Below are positions 26,945 to 33,743 of a stretch of 64,000 nt of DNA, one piece after another. Position 1 is the first letter of the stretch. Every line of letters starts with the position of its first letter. The DNA is taken from positions 558,001-622,000 of the forward strand of contig NZ_CAXIQH010000001.1 in the NCBI RefSeq assembly GCF_964030975.1. The letters are read 5' to 3'. Made by a program: the position numbers and the translations under genes. Below the pieces are notes generated by a model. The model made no database searches. It was not told where the DNA came from and worked only from the letters and a program-made list of their open reading frames with translations. The stretch is from Tisiphia sp964030975 (GTDB taxonomy: Bacteria; Pseudomonadota; Alphaproteobacteria; Rickettsiales; Rickettsiaceae).

Positions 26945-27235
26945 CGCTGTTGGCAAGAAGGATAATTTATGTCAATTAAGCAAAAGAATGGCAATTGGTA
27001 AATATTGCGAGTAAGTTAGTAACAATAAAGAGAACGAAAGTAAAAGAGTTAATGAAATAAGTATTCTGAACAAAATCCGCAATTATGTCGAGGCTCTAGA
27101 AGCCGTGGGAATGAGAGGTTACTCAAGGATATTTAGAAGAATGCAGAAACCATTATGGCACTCGATGCCGAATATATGACCGCTTCCTTTGTGGCTCTAT
27201 TTTTTATTTTCTTTATTGACAAATTCACTCGTCCA
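26945..27235 (+). ncRNA. Candidate bridge RNA region of IS110 copy 2
   Basis: Same non-coding 3' sequence as at copy 1. The target-like GTGGGAATGA is at 27105-27114 and the donor-like CACTCG...ATATATGAC at 27159-27180. Inferred from the biology of IS110 elements, whose non-coding end encodes the RNA that pairs with target and donor DNA. Confidence 0.45.
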
Positions 27236-27304
27236 TATATGACAACTTACAATAGTTATGTTCTTTATCACCTAATCCTATAGGCATAACTATAGCTACC
27301 CTAT

Positions 27305-27540
27305 CAGGGCAGTTTAAAAGTCGCAACTAATGATATAAAATACTAGATTTTAGAAACGAATAACCGTCATCGCGAGCCACGAAGTGGCGTGGCGATCCAA
27401 ATAAACAGCTTGCTGTTTTATTTTTGCCGCTGCAATTTTTTGGATTGCCGTGTCGTAGCGAAGCGGCTCCTCGCAATGACGTTTATGCATTTCTCAAAAC
27501 AGATTCTTATATCATTAGTTGCGACTTTTAAACTTCCCTG
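27305..27540. repeat. Family C palindromic element
   Basis: Long arms: CAGGGCAGTTTAAAAGTCGC plus AACTAATGATATA on the left are mirrored by TATATCATTAGTTGCGACTT and TTAAACTTCCCTG on the right. The centre is a CGTCATCGCGAGCCACG...CTCGCAATGACG hairpin. Within the 1,151-bp gene-free region after the IS110 transposase gene (26945-28095). Confidence 0.8.
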
Positions 27541-27646
27541 CTACCCTATTAGCATTTATCCATAGTAAACAGACGTCATGTATAGAACCACCCAAAAAAT
27601 ATTAGTTTTGTAGTATTTTAGCAATAGACTTCTTCTACCATTACGA

Positions 27647-27765
27647 TATAGTTATGCTCATAGGATTAGGTGATACTATATTAAGAGAGAAATACTAATA
27701 AGCCTTAGCAAATTATTGAAATTTCTCCTATATTCTTGGCACCTAATTTAATGTGCTGTACTATA
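27647..27765. repeat. Variant family B element with a different core
   Basis: The left end TATAGTTATGCTCATAGGAT is identical to family B. The right end, read inward, is TATAGTACAGCACATTAAAT followed by TAGGTGCCA, a diverged form of the other B end. The interior lacks both standard hairpins and instead holds an imperfect GAGAGAAAT...ATTTCTC pair. It shares its final TATA with the next B copy. Confidence 0.55.
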
Positions 27766-27901
27766 GTGAAACCTATTGAATTAGGTGATACAAACTTTGT
27801 GTCATACCTGCGAAAGCAGGTATCTAGATTCCCGCCTTCGCGGGAATGACAACTTACAATCGTTATGCTCTTTATCACCTAATCCTATGAGCATAACTAT
27901 A
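27762..27901. repeat. Family B 140-bp element (B4)
   Basis: Starts TATAGTGAAACCTATTGAAT and ends GAGCATAACTATA. Standard two-hairpin core. Directly abuts the variant B element on its left. Confidence 0.88.
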
Positions 27902-28095
27902 TACCATAAATCAACTAAATTATTGATATATCAAAGTTTTATAACTAATTAGAAACCTAATAATCTTTACAATGAATTCAATTTAAATTAACATAACTAA
28001 ATATTAAATTTTAATTTATATATAATATTTTATAGTTTAATTGCTAAGCCATTGTAAATAAATATTAACAAAACCTAGAAAATGAAAGGTATAAA

Positions 28096-28356
28096 ATGCT
28101 AGAAAATAATTCAGATCAAGAAGATATATGGCGTAATGAATTAGGGGAAACATATGAAGAACAGGAGAGTCGTTTAGATCGTGAAGAATCTGTTAGAAAA
28201 CGCAATGCTATTATATTCGTTTTTATTCCTATGCTAATCGGATTCTTAACATTTACTTATTTTTTTCTTAACTCAATAGAAGAAAAGAATAAACTGAGAA
28301 ATCAACAACAATCAACTATTAGTGATAGTCAAAATACCAAGAAAGAAAATAATTGA
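28096..28356 (+). CDS. Small single-pass membrane protein of unknown function
   Basis: An 86-residue protein. Residues 1-35 are very acidic and charged (SDQEDIWRNELGETYEEQES), residues about 37-58 form one hydrophobic helix (AIIFVFIPMLIGFLTFTYFF), and the tail is polar with Gln/Asn/Lys. Topology is probably a cytoplasmic N-terminus with one helix. A GAAAGG lies about 8 bases upstream of the ATG, and an AT-rich leader without repeats precedes it, so it is probably a real gene. I do not recognise the family; it stands alone between repeat-rich gaps. Confidence 0.55.
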   Translation: MLENNSDQEDIWRNELGETYEEQESRLDREESVRKRNAIIFVFIPMLIGFLTFTYFFLNSIEEKNKLRNQQQSTISDSQNTKKENN

Positions 28357-28573
28357 ATTATATTGTAAAATTGGGAATGGTAATTTACATATCAAGTTAA
28401 CCAGGTAGCACTTACTACTTAAACAAGCTTAAATATATTCAAGTGCTATCAACCCCACACCTATCCCATATAGATAATTTTTGGATATAGCTGGTTTGGT
28501 AGGTTTCACACAGCCAGCAACAAGAGCAGACAAGATATGAACGAATGCATTCCAAATTGATCTATGTCTTATT

Positions 28574-28717
28574 AGACTTCCTGCATAAATCAATCTAGTT
28601 GGTGATTTTGTCGTCGAAACTTGCCTCCGTTCCTCACGTACGTCTATGTACGCTGCGGTACTCGGCTTCGTTTCTCCTAAAAATCTCTCAACTATTTTTG
28701 ACTTATGCAGGAAGTCT
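28574..28717. repeat. RPE-1-type element, intergenic (144 bp)
   Basis: Inverted ends AGACTTCCTGCATAAATC and GACTTATGCAGGAAGTCT. Exactly 144 bp like the copies in ileS and truB. It contains the ACGTACGTCTATGTACGCTG core. Confidence 0.85.
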
Positions 28718-28770
28718 ATTGATTCTAAAGGTAATCATACCTGAGGGTAAAAAAAGAGAGCCTGCTAAAA

Positions 28771-28910
28771 TATAGTGAAACCTATTGAATTAGGTGATAT
28801 AAACTTTGTGTCATACCTGCGAAAGCAGGTATCTAGATTCCCGCCTTCGCGGGAATGACAACTTACAATCGTTATGTTCTTTATCACCTGATCCTATGAG
28901 CATAACTATA
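28771..28910. repeat. Family B 140-bp element (B5)
   Basis: Starts TATAGTGAAACCTATTGAAT and ends GAGCATAACTATA; standard core. Together with the RPE at 28574 and the hairpin at 28990 it accounts for most of the 761-bp gap 28357-29117. I see no gene there. Confidence 0.88.
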
Positions 28911-28989
28911 AAAGGAATAAGGAAGACCAGCCAGGTTTTGCTCAATTTGAAAATAGCTATTAATGAGGTCATTTAAAATCTCCAGTACG

Positions 28990-29111
28990 TTCATTGCGAG
29001 ACCACGTGAGTGTAGTGGCAATCCACATTCATGATTGCTTCGTTGCCACCAAAGTGGCTCCTCGCAATGACGCCTGGCTGTTTTTCCTATGACTTTTAAT
29101 ACCATGCGTAA
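28990..29111. repeat. GAAGCAATC-type hairpin remnant downstream of recO
   Basis: TTCATTGCGAGACCACG...CTCCTCGCAATGACG hairpin followed by a 40-bp stretch ending ATGCGTAAGGTGAGTT, which is repeated at 11371-11412. Confidence 0.6.
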
Positions 29112-29117
29112 GGTGAG

Positions 29118-29843
29118 TTAGGTTCTTAGCATATATTCTATAAAACTATCTCGTGTCTGACTATTTTGGGCATATAGTGGTTGTTGTTTGTCAAAGAAAT
29201 ATCGATTAAAAAAATAGCTAGTCAACTCAAACGCTTGTTTTTTATCATTATTAGTAATTTCACACTTAGTGGTGGTTAGGAATTGTGGTAAAATTAGAAG
29301 CCTGTCTTGATATTCTAGCCCTGCTGATAAACAGACAGCTTTCCCAGATTTTGGTGAGACATATTTCAGATTTTCTTGACTACCTGTTACCACACATTTA
29401 TCCAGTTCAAGACCATAGCCCGATTCTTGGAGTATGGCTAATTCAAATCTAATATATTCTTCAAAAATAAAATTATTTGCTAAGCTGCTTAAATATTTTA
29501 TAAAAATTGGAAAAAAATTATTGTGATTTTCTCTCTCATGAAATGCTATTTTAATAAGGCTAATAATTGAATTAAAGGCATATAGCTTAATTTTATTAGT
29601 TATTAAAAGACCAGCATAAGATTTTATTAACTCGCATTTAGCCATTCCTATATGCTCATGTAATCTAGCTTGCCAAAAAAAATCAACTATATTACCTTGC
29701 TGATTTATAGAACCAGATTTTCTAGATGTTTCTCGTATTACACCAGAATATAAGCCATGATTCTCAGTAAAAACTGTAACAATAGCCGAATTTTCTTTTA
29801 ATGGTTTTTTGGCAATTATTATTCCTATATCTTTGAAATTCAT
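29118..29843 (-). CDS. recO: DNA repair protein RecO
   Basis: About 241 residues: an N-terminal OB fold (MNFKDIGIIIAKKPLKENS...VFTENHGLYSGVIRE) followed by a helical domain, as in RecO. RecO loads RecA on SSB-coated DNA with RecR. The usual C-terminal zinc cysteines are mostly missing; only a single Cys near the CVVTGS segment is visible, as in other rickettsial forms. The ATG at 29843 is preferred over an upstream TTG at 29852. Confidence 0.85.
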   Translation of the reverse strand: MNFKDIGIIIAKKPLKENSAIVTVFTENHGLYSGVIRETSRKSGSINQQGNIVDFFWQARLHEHIGMAKCELIKSYAGLLITNKIKLYAFNSIISLIKIAFHERENHNNFFPIFIKYLSSLANNFIFEEYIRFELAILQESGYGLELDKCVVTGSQENLKYVSPKSGKAVCLSAGLEYQDRLLILPQFLTTTKCEITNNDKKQAFELTSYFFNRYFFDKQQPLYAQNSQTRDSFIEYMLRT

Positions 29844-29887
29844 ATAAACCAAAATAGGTTCTTGATATTGTTATAAGTGCCTGAACG

Positions 29888-30110
29888 TCATTGCGAGGAA
29901 CTACTTATAGTAGCGACGAAGCAATTGTAAGTTGTCATTCTTAGCAACGGCGGGAATCTCTAAGATACCTGCTTTCGCAGGTATGACAAGTTAAACCTCG
30001 TAGGTATGACATTAATATTAAGCAAGGATGACACAAATAGGATTGCTTCGTTCACCTAAGGTCTTCCTCACAATGACAGAGTAATACTAATCTGGTTATC
30101 TATTATAATA
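29888..30110. repeat. Composite nested hairpin ending like family A
   Basis: A GTCATTGCGAGGAAC...GAAGCAAT arm, then the CATTC...CGGCGGGAATC and ACCTGCTTTCGCAGGT cores, then the complementary GATTGCTTCG...CTCACAATGACAG arm, ending CTAATCTGGTTATCTATTA. Same nesting point (GAAGCAAT^TGTAAG) as at 18712-19021. Confidence 0.65.
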
Positions 30111-30135
30111 GTAACTTATATTTTGTTCATAGAGA

Positions 30136-30747
30136 TTAGTGCATAAAAATATCGATATCGTTCCAACCGATCAGATCCAAATTAGCTCTAATAGGTAAGA
30201 ATTTAAAAATTTGTTCTGCAAGGTCTAACCTATTCTCGACCAGTAATCTATCTTGTAAGATAGCACGAAGTTGATGTAAATAAAGGACATCTTTGGCAGC
30301 ATATTCTTTTTGTTCTTCTGTCAGCTCACTTCTTCCCCAATAGGAAGATTGTTGTTGTTTAGAAATTTGCACTGACAGTAGTTCGCGGCATAAATCTTTT
30401 AAACCGTGAGAATCAGTATAGGTTCTAACCAATTTAGAAGATATTTTGGTACAGAAGATATTCTCTAAATCAATTTCAAGATATTTCTTTATTGCGGCTA
30501 AATCAAATCGAGCATAGTGAAATATTTTACAGCGATTTTTATCAAGTAATAATTTTTTTAAATTAGGGGCTGCGTAGCTCTTATCAATAAAGTTTACTAA
30601 GTAAGCATCACCATCACCATTGCTCATTTGCAAAAGGCATAACCTATCCCTATGTACTTTTAATCCCATCGTTTCTGTATCGATTGCTAGATCTCCCGCA
30701 ATATTAAAATCTTCTGGAAGATCATTGTGAAAAACTATAATGCTAAT
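30136..30747 (-). CDS. rnd: Ribonuclease D-type 3'-5' exonuclease with probable ATT start
   Basis: A DEDDy exonuclease of about 203 residues, the short form common in alphaproteobacteria, expected to trim tRNA 3' ends. Motif I (AIDTETMG) lies upstream of the first ATG (30669), so an ATG start would remove a catalytic Asp/Glu pair. Reading upstream, the frame contains no ATG, GTG or TTG before an in-frame TAG. AGGAGG (30753-30758) is 5 bases from an in-frame ATT at 30745-30747 and 11 from a second ATT at 30739-30741. Motif II is HYARFDLAAIKKY and motif III YAAKDVLYLHQL. ATT initiation is the best-supported reading. Confidence 0.8.
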   Translation of the reverse strand: MSIIVFHNDLPEDFNIAGDLAIDTETMGLKVHRDRLCLLQMSNGDGDAYLVNFIDKSYAAPNLKKLLLDKNRCKIFHYARFDLAAIKKYLEIDLENIFCTKISSKLVRTYTDSHGLKDLCRELLSVQISKQQQSSYWGRSELTEEQKEYAAKDVLYLHQLRAILQDRLLVENRLDLAEQIFKFLPIRANLDLIGWNDIDIFMH

Positions 30748-30804
30748 AATAACCTCCTAATTTTTTATTTGTAAAGAATAAATTTTTATAATATTGGTTA
30801 TCGT

Positions 30805-30979
30805 CAGGGCAGTTTAAAAGTTGCTGAAAAAATAGTCTGAAAATCCAAGGCGTCATTGCGAGGCCACGTAGTGGTCGTGGCAATCCATTTCTAATCACTT
30901 TTCTGGATTGCTTCGTCGCCACTAAAGTGACTCCTCGCAATGACGTCGATTGTTTTTTCACGACTTTTAAACTGTCCTG
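30805..30979. repeat. Family C palindromic element
   Basis: Ends CAGGGCAGTTTAAAAG and CGACTTTTAAACTGTCCTG, with a GTCATTGCGAGGCCACG...CTCCTCGCAATGACG hairpin inside. It fills the gap between rnd and the ftsB-like gene and reaches to within 18 bases of the latter's stop. Confidence 0.8.
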
Positions 30980-30996
30980 AATATTCATTACAGAAC

Positions 30997-31314
30997 CTAT
31001 TTTGTGGTAAAAACTTGTTCTGTTGGAGAGGCCACTCCTAACGCTCTTCTTGCTTCTTGGTCAAGCATATCTTTATCTAGAGATTCTGGTCTAAGTAGTT
31101 TTACTTTATGTTCAAGTTCAACACGCTCTGCCCTTAAGGTTTCTAGTTCACTGTAAGCTTTTTCCAGTCGTTGATTTAATGTAAAATAAGCAATAATTCC
31201 TCTATTACCATAAATAGAATGGAAAATAAAGTAAGCTAATAATAAAGAAAGCAATACATTAAATATTATAATTTTGGATCTTTTAATTACATCAATAAAA
31301 TATTGATAATTCAT
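30997..31314 (-). CDS. ftsB: FtsB/DivIC-family septum formation initiator
   Basis: A 105-residue bitopic protein: short cytoplasmic N-terminus, one membrane helix (about residues 17-33), then a heptad-patterned coiled coil (LNQRLEKAYSELETLRAERV) and a C-terminal ARRALGVASPTEQVF. This is the FtsB layout; the protein links FtsL and FtsQ in the divisome. It overlaps cdsA by 4 bases and is the last gene of a uppS-cdsA-ftsB unit. Confidence 0.82.
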   Translation of the reverse strand: MNYQYFIDVIKRSKIIIFNVLLSLLLAYFIFHSIYGNRGIIAYFTLNQRLEKAYSELETLRAERVELEHKVKLLRPESLDKDMLDQEARRALGVASPTEQVFTTK

Positions 31315-31976
31315 AATATTTTAATAATAAAAAATAATATTGGGGCGGTGAGAATTATGCTGTCGAATCGGTCTAAAACGCCTCCATGACCTGGTATTAT
31401 AGTGCCACTATCTTTAATAGCAAATTTGCGTTTGAAATACGAAATAAATAAATCGCTCATTTGTGCTATTAGTGCTAAACAAAAAGCTGCTATAATTAAG
31501 TGCCGTTTGTTTAACAAATAGTAAGTTGGCAAATCAAACCCTGGCATCAAACTCAATAAAAATGCCGTAACCCCGCTAGCCAATACTCCTGTAATTAATC
31601 CACTGCAAGTTTTGTTAGGACTAATCTTAGGAGCAAGTTTAGCTCCCCCTATATTTTTCCCGCCAATCATCGCAAATACATCAACTGACCATATTATAGT
31701 AAAATAGAGTAATAATAGCCACCGATTTTTATCCTCAATAGCAATTATTACTAAAGATATAATAGGAATGGGAATCATAATAAAGCCAAGTAATCCATAA
31801 GAAAAGGATGATTTGGTCATTTGGTACCATTCATATAACATACCTACGGCAATTAATAACATCAGTATGTAAAATAACGACTTGATAAACATTATCGCTA
31901 TAATAAATACCGGTCCTATTACTAAGGCTGATAATATTCTAACTACTATATTAGACTTTTTTTTACCTAGCACCAA
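31311..31976 (-). CDS. cdsA: Phosphatidate cytidylyltransferase
   Basis: A 221-residue polytopic enzyme making CDP-diacylglycerol from phosphatidic acid and CTP. The C-terminal CdsA signature is clear: KISPNKTCSGLITG, then SDLFISYFKRKFAIKDSGTI and PGHGGVLDRFDSI with the Mg2+-binding Asp. It is shorter than the E. coli enzyme but normal for Rickettsia. The start is TTG at 31976 or GTG at 31973, both inside the end of uppS; no ATG is suitably placed. Confidence 0.93.
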   Translation of the reverse strand: MVLGKKKSNIVVRILSALVIGPVFIIAIMFIKSLFYILMLLIAVGMLYEWYQMTKSSFSYGLLGFIMIPIPIISLVIIAIEDKNRWLLLLYFTIIWSVDVFAMIGGKNIGGAKLAPKISPNKTCSGLITGVLASGVTAFLLSLMPGFDLPTYYLLNKRHLIIAAFCLALIAQMSDLFISYFKRKFAIKDSGTIIPGHGGVLDRFDSIILTAPILFFIIKIL

Positions 31977-32652
31977 AAGTCCTCTTCCTTTTTGAATAAT
32001 CGTTTAACGCTTCTAATAGATATTGTTTGTCAAAATCAGGCCAGTATTTAGGTGAAAAATATAGTTCGGCATATGCGGCTTGCCATAGTAAAAAATTACT
32101 AATCCTATATGTTTCCCCAGTACGAATTAACAAATCTACATCTGGCATTTCTGGATCGTACAGATAATTAGCAAATTCGTGTTCGCTAATTCTTGTTTTA
32201 CCAGAATTGATGATTTTCTGACATGCATCAACAATCTCCGCCCGTCCACCGTAGCTAAAAGCAAAACAGAGAGTTATTTTATTATTATGTTTTGTTAATT
32301 CTACAGCATCATGAATTTGTTTCTGTAACATAGTATCTAATGGTTCCAATCTACCGATAATTTTTATTTTAACTCCATTCTTGTGTAGTGATGCAGTCTC
32401 ATTTTTTAGGTAATAACGTAGTAATTTTAGTAAAAATGTGACCTCAGTCTTTGATCTATACCAATTCTCTGATGAGAAAGTATAAAGTGTAATATAAGGT
32501 ATATTAAGTTCTATAAAATCTGGTAATAATTTTTTTACTCTATCAGCACCTACTCTATGTCCCTCAGATTTTGGTAAGCCTTTTTCTAAAGCCCATCGAG
32601 CATTGCCATCCATGATGATAGCTAAATGATTTACTTTGTTGATTGTACTCAT
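31963..32652 (-). CDS. uppS: Isoprenyl transferase (undecaprenyl diphosphate synthase)
   Basis: A 229-residue cis-prenyltransferase that makes the C55 lipid carrier for cell-wall synthesis. The N-terminal LAIIMDGNARWA has the catalytic Asp. GHRVGADRVKKLL, TLYTFSSENWYRSKTEV and DLLIRTGETYRISNFLLWQAAYAELYF are the family's other conserved blocks. It is first in the uppS-cdsA-ftsB unit, overlapping cdsA by 14 bases. Confidence 0.95.
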   Translation of the reverse strand: MSTINKVNHLAIIMDGNARWALEKGLPKSEGHRVGADRVKKLLPDFIELNIPYITLYTFSSENWYRSKTEVTFLLKLLRYYLKNETASLHKNGVKIKIIGRLEPLDTMLQKQIHDAVELTKHNNKITLCFAFSYGGRAEIVDACQKIINSGKTRISEHEFANYLYDPEMPDVDLLIRTGETYRISNFLLWQAAYAELYFSPKYWPDFDKQYLLEALNDYSKRKRTFGAR

Positions 32653-32679
32653 ATTTACTTTTGTATTATATCGCTAGTC

Positions 32680-33072
32680 TGTTAGCATTTGCCCATTTAC
32701 CTTAACGGAAAAGATGTCATTCCACAACTGTCGAAAGTTAGAAGAAGAGGCGGGTTTAGAGGTCATCATGGTAGTTTAAAAGTTGTAGAAAAATAACCGG
32801 CGTCATTGCGAGGAGGCGTAAGCCGACGAAGCAATCCATTTTTGGTTACTTTTATGGATTGCCACGACCACTATGTGGTCTGGCAATGACGGAAGTACTT
32901 TCGTCTTCCTCGCAATGACGGTGTATTGCAAAGTTGTTATGCACTAGTGTATACGTCATTGCGAAACCACGTAGTGGTTGAAGCATCCACATTCATTAGA
33001 TTGCTTCGTCGGCTCACGCCTCCTCGCAATGACGAATAGGCTATCTAGAACCTTAACGGGTTAGCTACATAA
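32680..33072. repeat. Compound repeat region (A, C and D pieces)
   Basis: Holds a family A-like left end (GTCTGTTAGCATTTGCCC), a family D left end (ACAACTGTCGAAAGTTAGAA at 32718), a family C-like left arm (GGTAGTTTAAAAGTTG) and two GAAGCAATCC hairpins, and closes with AACGGGTTAGCTA. Elements have inserted into one another. It fills most of the 495-bp gap upstream of uppS, and I see no gene in it. Confidence 0.65.
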
Positions 33073-33147
33073 GCAATATATCATAAAAATTAACTACACT
33101 AATAGATATATGCAAATTATTTGAAAAATTGTTAGCTATAGCTTTGA

Positions 33148-33726
33148 TTATTTTTTGGCAATAATATTTAAAAATTCGTGGCGATATTTTTGCTGCTCTA
33201 AATATATGCCAGTATAATGCATAGTATTCATAATACTATCATTTTGCATAACGCCTCTAAGAGTCATACAGCTATGTAATGCAGAAATCCTGACCGCAAC
33301 ACCCATAGGCTTAATATATTCCTGTAATGTTTCAGCAATTTGTACTGTCATTTTCTCTTGAATCTGTAGTCTTTTTGCAAAAACATCAACTATTCTGGCA
33401 AATTTACTTATACCTATTATACAATTATCTGGTATATAAGCTATATCAACCGTACCATTTATTGGTAATAAATGATGTTCGCAAAAAGAATTAAACTTTA
33501 TGTCTTTTAATAAAATGAAGTCCTGAAAGTTACCAATCTCATAAAACTTAGTAGATAATATTTCTTCTACATTTTTATCGTACCCACAAAACATTTCTTG
33601 GTAAGTTTTTATTACTCTATCAGGAGTTTTTAGTAACCCCTCTCTATTTGGATCCTCACCAATAAATCGTAATAAAGTTTTAACTGCCTCTTGGGCTTCT
33701 TCTATAGTAGGTTTTTTCAAGGTCAT
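33148..33726 (-). CDS. folE: GTP cyclohydrolase I
   Basis: A 192-residue enzyme converting GTP to 7,8-dihydroneopterin triphosphate, the first step of folate (or queuosine) precursor synthesis. Catalytic and zinc motifs are intact: EDPNREGLLKTPDRV, then FNSFCEHHLLPINGTVDIAYIP with the zinc Cys and His. IGISKFARIVDVFAKRLQIQE and ALHSCMTLRGV with the second zinc Cys follow. Length is normal. It lies 17 bases downstream of the oxidase gene. No other folate genes are in the window. Confidence 0.95.
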   Translation of the reverse strand: MTLKKPTIEEAQEAVKTLLRFIGEDPNREGLLKTPDRVIKTYQEMFCGYDKNVEEILSTKFYEIGNFQDFILLKDIKFNSFCEHHLLPINGTVDIAYIPDNCIIGISKFARIVDVFAKRLQIQEKMTVQIAETLQEYIKPMGVAVRISALHSCMTLRGVMQNDSIMNTMHYTGIYLEQQKYRHEFLNIIAKK

Positions 33727-33743
33727 TACTTTTATTCTGCTAA

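Larger units (their letters stand above)
25791..27242 (+). mobile_element. IS110-family insertion sequence, copy 2
   Basis: Second copy of the 1,452-bp element at 9791-11242, in the same orientation. Because it lies inside a recognisable family B element, its ends can be read directly: the left flank ends GCGGGAATGA and the right flank starts CAACTTAC. No long target duplication is seen, as expected for IS110; ATGA at both joints leaves the exact crossover open. Confidence 0.92.
25703..27294. repeat. Family B element split by IS110 copy 2 (B2)
   Basis: The left part 25703-25790 begins TATAGTGAAACCTATTGAAT. The right part, from about 27239 to 27294, continues GACAACTTACAATAG and ends GGCATAACTATA. 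Removing the IS restores a normal 140-bp element. The break is immediately after CGGGAATGA of the core palindrome. Confidence 0.9.
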
